Part shown: positions 51,747 through 61,952 of the stretch, piece after piece
Numbering within the stretch: the first letter of the stretch is position 1
How the letters are laid out: the number at the start of each line of letters is the position of its first letter
Origin: Mucilaginibacter sp. SMC90
GTDB taxonomy: Bacteria > Bacteroidota > Bacteroidia > Sphingobacteriales > Sphingobacteriaceae
Length of the DNA: 64,000 bases
Reading direction: 5' to 3'
Assembly (NCBI RefSeq): GCF_022811725.1
Contig: NZ_CP094527.1
Location: 4,774,001-4,838,000, forward strand
Notes under the pieces: model-generated
Told to the model about the DNA's origin: nothing
The model's input: the letters and a program-made list of their open reading frames with translations, nothing else
Databases searched by the model: none
Translations under genes and position numbers: made by a program

Positions 51747-52991
51747 TTATTTCACTGTTACTTCCTTCGAATTTTTGTATTCGCTCATATCCGATGTAAT
51801 GACTTCATCACCGGGTTTTACACCACTTTGTATCTCCACATAGTCAAAATTTGTAAGGCCGATGTGTACGGTGCGACGCTCGGCTTTGCCATTGTTCAGC
51901 ACAAAAATATCCTGCACAGAAGGGCCTTTAAATGCAGGGCCATTGGCTACCCTCATGATTTTGTTATGTGTAGCTGTCACCAAAAAAACGTCTACCTTCA
52001 GGTTTGGCCTAAGCAGTTTATTTGCACGGTCATCTAACTGTACATCAAAAGAAATTATGCTGTTTTGTACCGATGGAGATACATTGCTTACATGCCCGCG
52101 TAATTGATCATCATTGATGCGCACAATTACCGGCAAACCGCTGCGTATCTGATCGGCCACGTTATCAGAAACACTGCCCTGGATCCTGAAGCTTCCTAAA
52201 TCGGCAATGCGGGTAAGGGTTTCACCTTCGTGAATGTTGGCTCCAATATTTCTGTTAACATAGGTGATAACACCTGCACGGGTGGCTACCACATTGGCCA
52301 GATCAAGCTTGCGCTGCAACTCTTTTAAATCATTTTGCTGGATATCGGCAGCTATTTCGGCCTCTTTGATTTCCAACTGCATGGTTTGCTGCTTGCTTTT
52401 GATCTCATTTTCCAGTTGCTTTTTTTCGAGCTGGGCAACTTTAAGATTTAACTCGGCCTGTTCTATGTTCTCGCGGGTGCCGCCACCTGCTTTATACAAG
52501 CGCTTTGCATTTTCAACCGCATCTGCAAGGTTACTGATGTGGAGTTGCTTGATGTCATTGTTGGATTGGATATCGTAGAAGCTTTTGTTAAGATCAAGCT
52601 TGAGTTTGCTGATCTCGGTACGCTTGGTCTCAAATTGAAACTTTTGTTTTTCATAATCGGTTTGGGTGGCCGATTTATCAAGCGTTAATATCGATTGACC
52701 TGCTTTGATCTTATTACCGGCATCCATCAGCGCACTTTTGATAGAACCGTTGATAGAACTGGTAATGATCTCTTCAAATTCCGGCAAGACCTCGCCGGTA
52801 GCGTTTATTGTATTTTCGATGTCGCCTATCTCAACCTTGGCAGTTGTTATTTCGGCCCGTGTGATGGTTGACTTTATATATCCACGCAAAACCATTACGG
52901 CAAGCACCAAAACAGCCAGACCTATTGTGATGACAAGCGCTGTTTTTTTGCGTTTGGCAGTTGTAACTTCAAGTGCAATTTCCTTATCCAT
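51747..52991 (-). CDS. HlyD/RND-type membrane fusion protein
   Basis: 414 residues. One N-terminal membrane span (~17-37: ALVITIGLAVLVLAVMVL), a lipoyl-like half motif (VLPEFEEIITSSINGSI), a long coiled-coil hairpin (~105-215), then beta-barrel domains (ITYVNRNIGANIHEGETLTRIADL, GVKPGDEVITSD). It bridges the inner-membrane permeases and the TolC-like channel. It is the first gene of the exporter run, and a sigma-54-type promoter ends 25 bases upstream of its start codon. Confidence 0.93.
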   Translation of the reverse strand: MDKEIALEVTTAKRKKTALVITIGLAVLVLAVMVLRGYIKSTITRAEITTAKVEIGDIENTINATGEVLPEFEEIITSSINGSIKSALMDAGNKIKAGQSILTLDKSATQTDYEKQKFQFETKRTEISKLKLDLNKSFYDIQSNNDIKQLHISNLADAVENAKRLYKAGGGTRENIEQAELNLKVAQLEKKQLENEIKSKQQTMQLEIKEAEIAADIQQNDLKELQRKLDLANVVATRAGVITYVNRNIGANIHEGETLTRIADLGSFRIQGSVSDNVADQIRSGLPVIVRINDDQLRGHVSNVSPSVQNSIISFDVQLDDRANKLLRPNLKVDVFLVTATHNKIMRVANGPAFKGPSVQDIFVLNNGKAERRTVHIGLTNFDYVEIQSGVKPGDEVITSDMSEYKNSKEVTVK

Positions 52992-53015
52992 TGTGATAAC
53001 CTTTGGACAAGGTTT

Positions 53016-53031
53016 TGCAAGAGCTATACCA
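53016..53031 (-). promoter_or_regulatory. Sigma-54 promoter upstream of the exporter operon
   Basis: Read on the minus strand, TGGTATAGCTCTTGCA matches TGGCAC-N5-TTGCA, with the -24 GG and -12 GC doublets exactly ten bases apart. The start of transcription would be near 53005, giving a 14-base leader. An NtrC-type activator is encoded in the same run. Confidence 0.65.
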
Positions 53032-53187
53032 ATATTAAACAGCTAAAAATAAATGAGTTACAGATTTTTAATTTTCAAAAAGTGATCGATATCGGACAAA
53101 ACTCCTGTTATCGACCATTGATTTGTTTTTTGATTGCGTTGATTTCGCTGATTAATTTAAAGGGGGAGAATGATTCTTTGAGGTAGA

Positions 53188-53258
53188 AGTTGTGTACCTC
53201 CGGCACGCTAAAAATTAAATCCATTTTATTACTACAAACCTTTTGCACCTGTGGTGCA
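53188..53258. repeat. GTTGTGTACCTC repeat, copy 2
   Basis: Aligns with 22893-22961: AGTTGTGTACCTCCGGCAC at the left and CTACAAACCTTTTGCACC at the right, then the hairpin TGCACC-TGT-GGTGCA. The middle differs and is two bases longer. Confidence 0.7.
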
Positions 53259-53277
53259 GGTACGCCAGATTCATCCC

Positions 53278-53643
53278 TCATGCATTGAGGTGCTTTCTGA
53301 TCTTACCTAACAGGTCATCGATCTCAAACGGTTTTGCTAAAAAATCATCAGCACCGGCGTCATAGGCTGATTTTTCGATATCGCGACTGGCCGAGATCAT
53401 GATGATCGGGATCCCTTTGGTTGAATCGCGCTTTTTAAGTTCCCGGCAAATGTCCCTCCCATCGGAGCCAGACATCCAGATATCAAGTAACAGCAGATCA
53501 GGAAACTCTGTCTGCATATCTAAAAGCGTCGAACCATTTACTGTCGACGAAACCTGGTATCCCTCAAAATCAAGCATTATCTCCACCGCATCCACAATCC
53601 CCGGATCATCGTCCGCTATCATGATCTTCTTCGTATTTTCCAC
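53278..53643 (-). CDS. Stand-alone receiver-domain response regulator
   Basis: 121 residues from a GTG start. Acidic pocket IADDDPG, phospho-acceptor Asp near 54 in LLLLDIWMSGSDG, conserved Ser (MISASR) and Lys (FLAKPFE). It has no output domain, so it must act by protein contact, probably as partner of the multi-PAS kinase encoded 73 bases upstream on the same strand. Confidence 0.92.
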   Translation of the reverse strand: MENTKKIMIADDDPGIVDAVEIMLDFEGYQVSSTVNGSTLLDMQTEFPDLLLLDIWMSGSDGRDICRELKKRDSTKGIPIIMISASRDIEKSAYDAGADDFLAKPFEIDDLLGKIRKHLNA

Positions 53644-53716
53644 TTCACCCTAACTCCACAAAAATCAAGCCCCGATAACAATCGATAACATTTTTTTTTA
53701 CAAAAGAGACATTATC

Positions 53717-56700
53717 CTACTCTTTATTGTTTTTAACAGGAAGCGCAAAATAAAATGTCGACCCTTTTCCCTCTTCGCTATCCACCCAAATCCGGCCGCC
53801 TTCGCGCTTAATTATTTCAGATGATATGTATAAACCAAGGCCCAAACCCGGGAATGTATGCTGTTTAGCGCCGCTAACCCTGTAAAACTGTTCAAAAACA
53901 CGATTTTGCTTTTCTTTTGAAATGCCTATGCCAAAATCCTGTATACACACTACTACCTCATCATTTTCGAGCCAGCTCTTTAAAATTATATTTTCGGTGT
54001 GCGGCGAATATTTAATGGAGTTTGTGATCAGGTTAACCAAAACCTGGCTTACTCGCTCTCTATCGGCATACACCTGTCCTGTTTCCTGTAATTGTTCAAT
54101 AAGTGTATGTTTTTTTGTAGTGCGCTGCAAATCCTCCGCCACCTCTTTAATAAGGGCATTAAAATCAAATACGGTATAATTAAACTGCAGCCTGCCAGAG
54201 TTTATTTTGGTAACATCCAGTAAATCTGCAATTAAACTGGTAAGGCGGTTTAACTGGGCATCCATCTTGCCAATCATTGTCGCTTCCAGGGTATCGCCTT
54301 TTTTGGTCAGCATACGTTCAAGTACCTGGGTATAGGCTTTAATGCTGGTAACCGGGGTTTTTAGCTCATGACTTGCAATGCCAATAAATTCATCTTTTTG
54401 CTGCTGCAAAAGCTTTTGCTCGGTGATATCAAAAGTTACACCTACCATTTGCGTAGCCTTATCCATATCGTCATAACGGGCCTTCCCTGAAGCATTGATC
54501 CAGTGTATTGAACCATCGGGCCAGGCAACACGATATTCGGCATTGTAAACCGTTTTATTTTTAATAGCTGCATTTACCTTTTTTTGCACCTGTTCGGGAT
54601 ATTCGGGCAGCATAACAGATAAAAGATCAGAGAAATTAAAAACAGCATCTTTATCCAGCCCATAATTGGCTTTACATTGCGGTGTACAGAACATGATACC
54701 CGTTTCCAGGTCGAGTTCATAAGAGCCAAGGCGCCCTGCCTCAAGGGCTATTTCCAAACGTTGATTAATCTGAATTAGCTCTTCCCTCGCCTTACGGCGC
54801 TCGGTGATATCGCGGGCAACTGCAAAGAGATACGGCTTATCCGATAACATCAAACTAACCATATTGATCTCAACCGGGTAAACCGAACCATTTTTACGGC
54901 GATAAAGCGTTTCATACTGCGGGATGTTTTGCTGCTGGGCCTTTTTAAAGGCCCGGTTAAAGGTAACATCGTCGTGGTAAACGTCCACATCGCTTACATT
55001 TAAAGTCAGGGATTCACCCTCACTGTAACACCAATCATCAAGAGCTACACTGTTTACATAAGCAATTGAACCATCGGCACGTAACAGCATAAATATGTCC
55101 GAAGCGTTATCGGCCATAAACTTAAAGCGCTTTAACTCGTCTTCGGCATCCTTTTGTTTGGTTACATCTATTACTATACCCAGCATCCTGACAGGAATAT
55201 GCTCTTCGTCGTAATAAACCTGTCCTTCAACTTCAACAACGTGCATGCTGCCATCGCGCCATAAAACCCTGCCTGTATAAAACATATACCCGGTTTTTAA
55301 GGCCATGTCAAATGCGTTGTCCCTTATGTTTCTGTCATCCGGAAAGATCCTGTCGATATAGCTATCATGTACTAACGATTCGTCAATATCCATAATTGCG
55401 TTGAAACGCGGCGAAGTGATCATCTCATCTGTAACCAGGTTCAAATCAAACGTGCCCATTTCGGCTACATCAATGGCAAGCCTTGCGCGTTCTTCGGCAT
55501 CTTCAATTTTACGCTTGGCAATTACCTGGTTGGTAACTTCTGATGCTACGGCAATGATTCCGGTAACCCCATTGCTATCTCTCAAAGCTTCGTAAACAAA
55601 GTCTACATAGGTTTTCTCAATCTTACCGTTTCGGGGCAGATAAACCGGGCGCTCAACTGCAATAAACCTTTCGCCTGTATTATATACATTATCAAGCAAA
55701 GCTTCCAGGCCCTGTCCTTTGGCTTCGGGCAGCCCCTCAAAAATTGGTTTTCCAACGGTTTCTTCGGGAGTTTTACCCCAAAGCTCAAATACCGGGGCAT
55801 TGGCTATTTCAACAACATATTGCGGCCCTTTAAAAACAGCTATGGCTACGGGTGCCTGTAATATCAGCGAGCGAAAATTTTGCTCACTTTCTACAAGTGC
55901 AAGGCGCGTAACTGTTTCTTCAGTAATATCCTGCAGCGTACCATTTAACCTTATGGCAACGCCATTTTCGTCATATAATGCTTTCCCCTTTGCCCGTACA
56001 ACGCGCTCGTACTTTGTTCGGGGATTTATAATCGTATATTCTACATCATATTTACCGCCAGATGCAGGCAGCAATGCTGAACGGATAGCATCGGCAACAC
56101 GTTGCCTGTCTTTTTCGGCAATTGCAGCTATTGCCGAATCAAGCTCTATTTCATCCTCCGGGGCGAGGCCGAACCAGTCTTTCAGCCTGTCGTTACCAAT
56201 AAATTTATTAGTTTGGGGATTAAGGTCCCAGGTGCCCAGTTCGGCAGCATCAATGGCAAATTCAAGCTCGGTTTTGCTATCCCTCATTTTATTGAATGCC
56301 AAAACCTTTTCGGTGGTTTCAGTACAGGCTACCAGGATGCCTCCCGGCTTACCCGACTCATCTATGACCGGACTATAGCTGAATGTCCAGTAAATATCTT
56401 CTATGGAGCCATTACGAAAAAACGGGATCAACTGATCTTCATGCCAGGTTGCGCCCCTGCCGGATAGTACCTGATCTATCAATGGCTCAAGAATATACCA
56501 TATCTCGGCCCAGAATATCCTGGCCGGCTTTCCTAAAAGCGCGGGGTGTTTACCACCCACCCCAAGACTGGGGCGATAAGCATCATTATAAAAGCAAATA
56601 AGATCGGGCCCCCAGTACATAAACATAGGGAAACGGGAATTTAAGACGATACCAATAGTAGTGCGCAGGCTTACCGGCCACTGATTCGGCGCACCAACAG

Positions 56701-56782
56701 ATGTTCCGGACCAGTCATGTGCCCTGATCAGCGCGCCCATTTCGCCGCCCCCTTCTAAAAATTTCAAGCTATCCTGTTGCAT
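53717..56782 (-). CDS. Multi-PAS soluble sensor histidine kinase
   Basis: 1021 residues and no membrane span. Six PAS-like domains in a row (~30-150, 170-295, 300-420, 430-550, 555-665, 670-795) with PAC motifs such as GTLQDITE, GIVIDVTKQKDAE and GVTFDITEQK. HisKA follows at ~800 (GIASHELKTPVTSIKAYTQ), then HATPase ~910-1018 with N-box LVNLITNSIKYS and G-boxes QDFGIGISKEKQ, GLGLGLYISSEI. It probably senses small molecules, redox or light in the cytoplasm and signals to the single-domain regulator next door. Confidence 0.94.
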   Translation of the reverse strand: MQQDSLKFLEGGGEMGALIRAHDWSGTSVGAPNQWPVSLRTTIGIVLNSRFPMFMYWGPDLICFYNDAYRPSLGVGGKHPALLGKPARIFWAEIWYILEPLIDQVLSGRGATWHEDQLIPFFRNGSIEDIYWTFSYSPVIDESGKPGGILVACTETTEKVLAFNKMRDSKTELEFAIDAAELGTWDLNPQTNKFIGNDRLKDWFGLAPEDEIELDSAIAAIAEKDRQRVADAIRSALLPASGGKYDVEYTIINPRTKYERVVRAKGKALYDENGVAIRLNGTLQDITEETVTRLALVESEQNFRSLILQAPVAIAVFKGPQYVVEIANAPVFELWGKTPEETVGKPIFEGLPEAKGQGLEALLDNVYNTGERFIAVERPVYLPRNGKIEKTYVDFVYEALRDSNGVTGIIAVASEVTNQVIAKRKIEDAEERARLAIDVAEMGTFDLNLVTDEMITSPRFNAIMDIDESLVHDSYIDRIFPDDRNIRDNAFDMALKTGYMFYTGRVLWRDGSMHVVEVEGQVYYDEEHIPVRMLGIVIDVTKQKDAEDELKRFKFMADNASDIFMLLRADGSIAYVNSVALDDWCYSEGESLTLNVSDVDVYHDDVTFNRAFKKAQQQNIPQYETLYRRKNGSVYPVEINMVSLMLSDKPYLFAVARDITERRKAREELIQINQRLEIALEAGRLGSYELDLETGIMFCTPQCKANYGLDKDAVFNFSDLLSVMLPEYPEQVQKKVNAAIKNKTVYNAEYRVAWPDGSIHWINASGKARYDDMDKATQMVGVTFDITEQKLLQQQKDEFIGIASHELKTPVTSIKAYTQVLERMLTKKGDTLEATMIGKMDAQLNRLTSLIADLLDVTKINSGRLQFNYTVFDFNALIKEVAEDLQRTTKKHTLIEQLQETGQVYADRERVSQVLVNLITNSIKYSPHTENIILKSWLENDEVVVCIQDFGIGISKEKQNRVFEQFYRVSGAKQHTFPGLGLGLYISSEIIKREGGRIWVDSEEGKGSTFYFALPVKNNKE

Positions 56783-56884
56783 TATTCCGATTGTACGGTG
56801 AAGTAAACACCGACACCGAAGTTAAGTTTTACAATCGTATTAATTACCTATGAATTAATTTTTTTTCACAAGATAGCGATAGCA

Positions 56885-57667
56885 TTAAAAATCAGAGTAA
56901 TCTGCCGGGCGAAGAAAGATAATATCTGCGTGCGATACGTTGTGCTGGTATTCTGCTTTTGCCGAGAGGGTTTTCCAGTAAGCATCCTTGTTAAAGGCAT
57001 CCCAATGCTTGTCCCTGTCTTCTTTACTGTTAAAAGTAGTCATATACATCAGGTTTGGCATGTGGCTTCCGGCAATAACTTCCGAATAAAAAACAGCATT
57101 AAAACCAAGGCGCTTAAAAAGCCCTATTTCATCACCAACATTAAACATGGTTACCTTATTAACGTTGAATTTTTCGGTAGGACTTTCATAGCTGCGCAAT
57201 TCATAAACCCTATCCGCTTTATTGGCGCTAAGATCAGGCACGGCTGTTGAAGGCATACCAGGAAATGCTTGCAGAATAATAGTTTCCAGGCGGGTATAAG
57301 GCTGTTGGTTATAGGCAGCATCAATGTAGTCTTTCCCGTCGGTAAGATAGGTAGCATCAGACGCCAACCTTTGATCGAGCCCCATCAACTTATCCCATGA
57401 TTGAAACGGCGTAAACACATATAACAGCTTTGCAGTATCAACCTGTGTAACGGGTTTAAATACACCAACGCTTTTAATACCGGCCCTGTGCAACGCAGGT
57501 ATATAGGCTTGTTGTAAATACTTTTCAATTGTATTTTCCTGAGCCTGGGTTTTGTAATGATATATTTTAAGCTGATAATAGTTGCGTGCAGGCGCGCTTG
57601 CAAATACGGCTGCAACTGTAAAAAAACAAGCTAAAAAGGTTACGGAAATTTTATTAAAGAAGTTCAT
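56885..57667 (-). CDS. Exported NIPSNAP-family protein
   Basis: 260 residues from the ATG at 57667, which begins a normal signal peptide (FLACFFTVAAVFASA). A further in-frame ATG at 57703 overlaps the upstream kinase stop as ATGA. Two ferredoxin-like repeats of the NIPSNAP type are visible: YYQLKIYHYKTQAQE and YELRSYESPTEKF, each followed by a helix and an aromatic strand. NIPSNAP proteins bind or modify small ligands; in Bacteroidota and Planctomycetes they often occur near DUF1080 and TIM-barrel sugar genes, as they do here. Translation may be coupled to the hybrid kinase. Confidence 0.85.
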   Translation of the reverse strand: MNFFNKISVTFLACFFTVAAVFASAPARNYYQLKIYHYKTQAQENTIEKYLQQAYIPALHRAGIKSVGVFKPVTQVDTAKLLYVFTPFQSWDKLMGLDQRLASDATYLTDGKDYIDAAYNQQPYTRLETIILQAFPGMPSTAVPDLSANKADRVYELRSYESPTEKFNVNKVTMFNVGDEIGLFKRLGFNAVFYSEVIAGSHMPNLMYMTTFNSKEDRDKHWDAFNKDAYWKTLSAKAEYQHNVSHADIIFLRPADYSDF

Positions 57668-57699
57668 AATTACAGATGGTTTCGGGAGTAAATATAACC

Positions 57700-60600
57700 T
57701 CATTTTAATAAAGTAGTATTAAGCCCATTTATATATTTTCCCCATTTTTCCAGCATCTCCATTAAATCAGAAAGCTTCATAGGCTTGCTCAGGTAATCGT
57801 TCATACCGGCATCCATGCAGGCCTGCCTATCTTCTGGCATAGCGTTGGCTGTCATGGCTATAATTACAGGCTGTTCCTGCATATTACTGCGGATAAAACG
57901 GGTTGTTTCCAGGCCATCCATATCAGGCATCTGTACATCCATCAAAATCAGGTTATAATGTTTTGTTACCATGGCATTTAGCGCGGCATGACCGTTTTCT
58001 GCAATATCTGCGCTGTATCCCATTTTGCCCAGCATATGTATAGCAAGCTTTTGGTTTATCAAATTATCCTCGGCTATCAGGATGCTCATGGGGTAATTTT
58101 TAGCAAACTCTTTTGAAAACGCTGTTTGCACCGGCTGGTATTCCGTTTTCACCCCGCTGCCAGCCTTTAGTTGTTCAACAATGTGTTTATGTAAGAGATT
58201 ATGTTTTGTAGGCTTTGTTAATACTGCATTAAACACGCTATCCTCTCTTTTACCCTGTTCGCTACCTATGGAGCTCAGCAATATAATAGGAATTTCAGGA
58301 AATTTCCCTTTTACTTCTTTAGCCAGCTGCAAGCCATCCATCTCGGGCATGCTCATGTCTGTTATCAAAAGATCAACCTTTTCGTCATGCCGGTTAAGTA
58401 CTTTCAACGCTTCGGCTGCCGAAGCAACAACTACCGGGTTATATTTCCATTGCCTAAACTGAGCATCAATAATATCGCGGTTTGTGGCGTTATCATCAAC
58501 AAATAAAATACGTTTATTTTCAAGCTCGGCAAGATTAAGGTAAACGTAATTCCGTTTTACCTGCTGCCCTACTTTTGATTTTATGGTAAACGAAAAAGTG
58601 GTCCCCCTTCCCATTTCGCTTTGTACACTGATATCACCTCCCATTAGCTTAACCAGTTTTTCGCTAATGGCCAAACCTAAACCAGTACCTCCGTATTTAC
58701 GTGTTGTACTTGAATCAACCTGCGAAAATGGTTTAAATAACCGCTCCAGTTTATCTTCGGCAATGCCGATACCTGTATCCCTTATTTTAAAGCGTAATTC
58801 AAGGTCGTCCCCTTTTTGTTCTTTTACTTCTACCCGTATAAAAACCTCTCCCTGGGTTGTAAACTTCACAGCATTGCCTACCAGGTTAATCAAAATCTGA
58901 CGAAGACGTATTGAATCGGAAATAATTTGTACCGGTACATTGTGCTCAACCTGGTAAACCAGATCAAGATTTAAACGCGATGCTTTTTCAGCAAAAACAT
59001 CTAAAACACCTTCTATACAATCGCGCAGGTCAAAATCCTCTTCATCAAGTTCCATATTACCCGATTCAATTTTAGAGAAATCGAGTATATCATTAATAAC
59101 AGTTAACAGGGCATCACCACAGTTTTTTATGGTTTCGGTATATTCCTCCTGCTCGGTACTAAGTTTTGTACTTGCGAGCAGGGTAGCCATACCAATAACG
59201 CCATTCATAGGAGTACGGATCTCGTGGCTCATGGTAGCCAGGAAAATACTTTTAGCTTTATTGGCATTTTCGGCTTCTTCACGTGCTGTTTCTGATGCCT
59301 CCCTGGCTAGGCGCTCATTTGCTGTCATTTCTACCAGGCTCTCGGTACGCTCCTTTACCTGACGCTCCAACACGGCTTTTTGTGCCCTCAGAAACTTAAC
59401 CCGGTACGCATAAATAAAGTATATTAAGGCAACTACAGTTATTGCTGTAATTAATTTAAACCACCAGGTTAACCAAAACGGCGGAACTATAGTAATTTTC
59501 AACCCTGCCGAAGCCGGCGACCATAATCCCGATGCATTCTGATATCTTAATTTAAAAGTATACTCGCCCGGCGGCAGATTGGTATATGATGCTGTATTAC
59601 GGCTGCCAACGTTATTCCAGTCGGCGTCAAAGTTTTCGAGGATATAACTATAATTCTTTTTATCTGCCGATGAGTAATCAAGGGCTGCATACTGTAGTGT
59701 TATTACCGATTGCTTGTACGATAATTTAATTTCCCGGGTATCACTTATATCCTGTTTCAGCGGTGATGGATCATGCTTATCACGGGCAATTTTTACAGTT
59801 TTATTGAACAATTGAAAATTAGTGACCACCAGCGGCATAAAGACCGATGGTTTTAGGATCTGTTCGGGCGTAAAGGAATTGAAACCGTTAACACCACCGA
59901 AAAATATCCTGCCCTCTTTTGTTTGCAGGGCCGAATGTGATTTAAACTCTTCATCCTGCAAACCATCTTCAATTGTATAATTTTTAAAGGTTTGTTTAAT
60001 GGGATCATAATTGGATAAACCATTGTTGGTACTTACCCAAATAGTGCCCCGCTTATCCTGCCGAACGGCGTAGATCACATCACTGGGCAGGCCATCTTTG
60101 GTTGTAAATACGGTAAAATGTTTGGTAACCGGGTTAAGTAAATTAAGGCCGGATAGTGTGCTGATCCAGATCCTGCCCTGATCATCTTCAAACAAATCGG
60201 GCACGCTGTTATTGCTGATGCTGTTTCGCTTTTCATCGTGCTGAAACCGGGTAAAAGTCCCCGTTTTCCTATCCATCAAATTGAGTCCGGCATCAAATGT
60301 ACCCACCCAGAAGTTATTGTCATGATCTTCAAGCAGTGCGTATACCCTATCGCTGCTGATACTTTTGGGATCGTCGGGATCATACCTGAACGCCGAAAAT
60401 GTACCCGACTTTTCATCAAATAAGTTTAGCCCCCCGTTGTAAGTACCAACCCAGGTACGGTGATCGCGCGTATGAGTATGGGCATAGATATTATTATTGC
60501 TTAAACTACCCGGTTTTGTGTCATCGTGTTTAAAGTAGGTAAATTTGCCGGTGACGGGATTATACCTGCACAAACCATAGGCCCAGGTACCCATCCAAAA

Positions 60601-61914
60601 ATCACCTCTAAAATCCTGGCTGATATTCAATACATAATTTCCTATCAGGCTGTTTGGATTGGCCGGATCATTCAGATAGTGTTTAACGGTACCGTCTTTG
60701 TTAAACACATTAACCCCGCCCCCATCGGTACCAACCCAAATGTTACCAGCCTGATCTTCATGCAAACAAAGCACAAAATTATTAGCCAAACTATTTGGTG
60801 ATGAGTTGTGCCTGAAATGCAAAAAACTTTCGGTACTGCGTTTATACAGGTTAATGCCGCCACTAAAGGCTCCAAGCCACATGTTGCCCATTCTATCGCG
60901 GCAAATACTGTATATGGAATTGCCGTTGATGCTCCCCCGGTCGATATCATCGTGCTTATAGCTGGCTATTGTACCGGTTACGGGATCAAGAATGTTAACG
61001 CCATTGTTTTCCGAACCTATCCAAAGTTTACCATTCAGATCCATACTCAACGATAAAATGGTATTGCCCGAAATGCTGTTGCCATCTTTATCGCTGTGGA
61101 GATAACGCTTGAATGTGCCCTTTTCGGGGGTAAATAAATTAAGGCCGCCGTCTTCTGTACCAATCCACAACCGGTTGGAGTTATCTTCATAAATGCTGCT
61201 TACATAACTTCCGGAAATGCTTGTATTTATCCCGGGCTGATTTTGGTACCGTATAAAAGCACCGGTTTTCCTATCTAACAAGTTAAGGCCGCCGCTTAGG
61301 GTACCAATCCATAAGCGATGTTTTGAATCTTCCTTCAATGCGGTCACATCGTCATCGCTTAACGAAGACAGGTTTGTGTCGCTATGCTTATAATGGGTGA
61401 TCTTATTTTTACGGATATCAAACCTATCAAGACCACCCTTTTGGCTGGCTATCCATAAAACTCCCTCATGATCAAACACCAGTTTATTTACAAAATTGCT
61501 TGATATGGTATTGGGATTAGCGCCGTCATGAAAATAACGTACAAATTTGCCTGTTTTGCGATCAAGCTTATTTAGCCCAAAAAGCGTAGCCAGCCAAATA
61601 TTGCCATCCTTGTCTTCCGCAATATCCGACACCAGGTTACTGCTTAACGAATTAGTATCAAGGATGCTGTTTTTGTATATTACAAAGCCATAACCATCAT
61701 ACCTGTTGAGACCATCGCGGGTACCGATCCACATAAAGCCCCGGCTATCCTGAATTATGGAACTCACATTAATTTGCGATAAACCCTCGCGGGTTCCTAT
61801 ATGCTCAAACTTAAGGTTCCTATCCTGCGCAAACCCGTTTTGAGCCCCTAATAAGGTAACTGCAATAAACAAATATCTATACAAGTTCACGGTAACGGGT
61901 TTTATTAAGTTCAA
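57700..61914 (-). CDS. Propeller-type hybrid histidine kinase with two receivers
   Basis: 1404 residues; the frame has no early ATG and starts with TTG at 61914, or GTG at 61890, which gives a tidier signal peptide. About fourteen Reg_prop repeats (~30-690: IWIGTxxGGLNLFD-like units) form two seven-bladed propellers. They are followed by a Y_Y_Y domain (~740-815), a membrane span (~815-838), HisKA with His near 897 (MSHEIRTPMNG), HATPase ~1010-1125, and two receivers (Asp near 1185 and 1323). It lacks the AraC-type DNA-binding domain of classical hybrid systems, so output must go through another protein. Overlaps the NIPSNAP gene by four bases. Confidence 0.95.
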   Translation of the reverse strand: MNLIKPVTVNLYRYLFIAVTLLGAQNGFAQDRNLKFEHIGTREGLSQINVSSIIQDSRGFMWIGTRDGLNRYDGYGFVIYKNSILDTNSLSSNLVSDIAEDKDGNIWLATLFGLNKLDRKTGKFVRYFHDGANPNTISSNFVNKLVFDHEGVLWIASQKGGLDRFDIRKNKITHYKHSDTNLSSLSDDDVTALKEDSKHRLWIGTLSGGLNLLDRKTGAFIRYQNQPGINTSISGSYVSSIYEDNSNRLWIGTEDGGLNLFTPEKGTFKRYLHSDKDGNSISGNTILSLSMDLNGKLWIGSENNGVNILDPVTGTIASYKHDDIDRGSINGNSIYSICRDRMGNMWLGAFSGGINLYKRSTESFLHFRHNSSPNSLANNFVLCLHEDQAGNIWVGTDGGGVNVFNKDGTVKHYLNDPANPNSLIGNYVLNISQDFRGDFWMGTWAYGLCRYNPVTGKFTYFKHDDTKPGSLSNNNIYAHTHTRDHRTWVGTYNGGLNLFDEKSGTFSAFRYDPDDPKSISSDRVYALLEDHDNNFWVGTFDAGLNLMDRKTGTFTRFQHDEKRNSISNNSVPDLFEDDQGRIWISTLSGLNLLNPVTKHFTVFTTKDGLPSDVIYAVRQDKRGTIWVSTNNGLSNYDPIKQTFKNYTIEDGLQDEEFKSHSALQTKEGRIFFGGVNGFNSFTPEQILKPSVFMPLVVTNFQLFNKTVKIARDKHDPSPLKQDISDTREIKLSYKQSVITLQYAALDYSSADKKNYSYILENFDADWNNVGSRNTASYTNLPPGEYTFKLRYQNASGLWSPASAGLKITIVPPFWLTWWFKLITAITVVALIYFIYAYRVKFLRAQKAVLERQVKERTESLVEMTANERLAREASETAREEAENANKAKSIFLATMSHEIRTPMNGVIGMATLLASTKLSTEQEEYTETIKNCGDALLTVINDILDFSKIESGNMELDEEDFDLRDCIEGVLDVFAEKASRLNLDLVYQVEHNVPVQIISDSIRLRQILINLVGNAVKFTTQGEVFIRVEVKEQKGDDLELRFKIRDTGIGIAEDKLERLFKPFSQVDSSTTRKYGGTGLGLAISEKLVKLMGGDISVQSEMGRGTTFSFTIKSKVGQQVKRNYVYLNLAELENKRILFVDDNATNRDIIDAQFRQWKYNPVVVASAAEALKVLNRHDEKVDLLITDMSMPEMDGLQLAKEVKGKFPEIPIILLSSIGSEQGKREDSVFNAVLTKPTKHNLLHKHIVEQLKAGSGVKTEYQPVQTAFSKEFAKNYPMSILIAEDNLINQKLAIHMLGKMGYSADIAENGHAALNAMVTKHYNLILMDVQMPDMDGLETTRFIRSNMQEQPVIIAMTANAMPEDRQACMDAGMNDYLSKPMKLSDLMEMLEKWGKYINGLNTTLLK

Positions 61915-61952
61915 TGATAATCTATTTCCTAAAACAAGAAAACGGATGGTTT

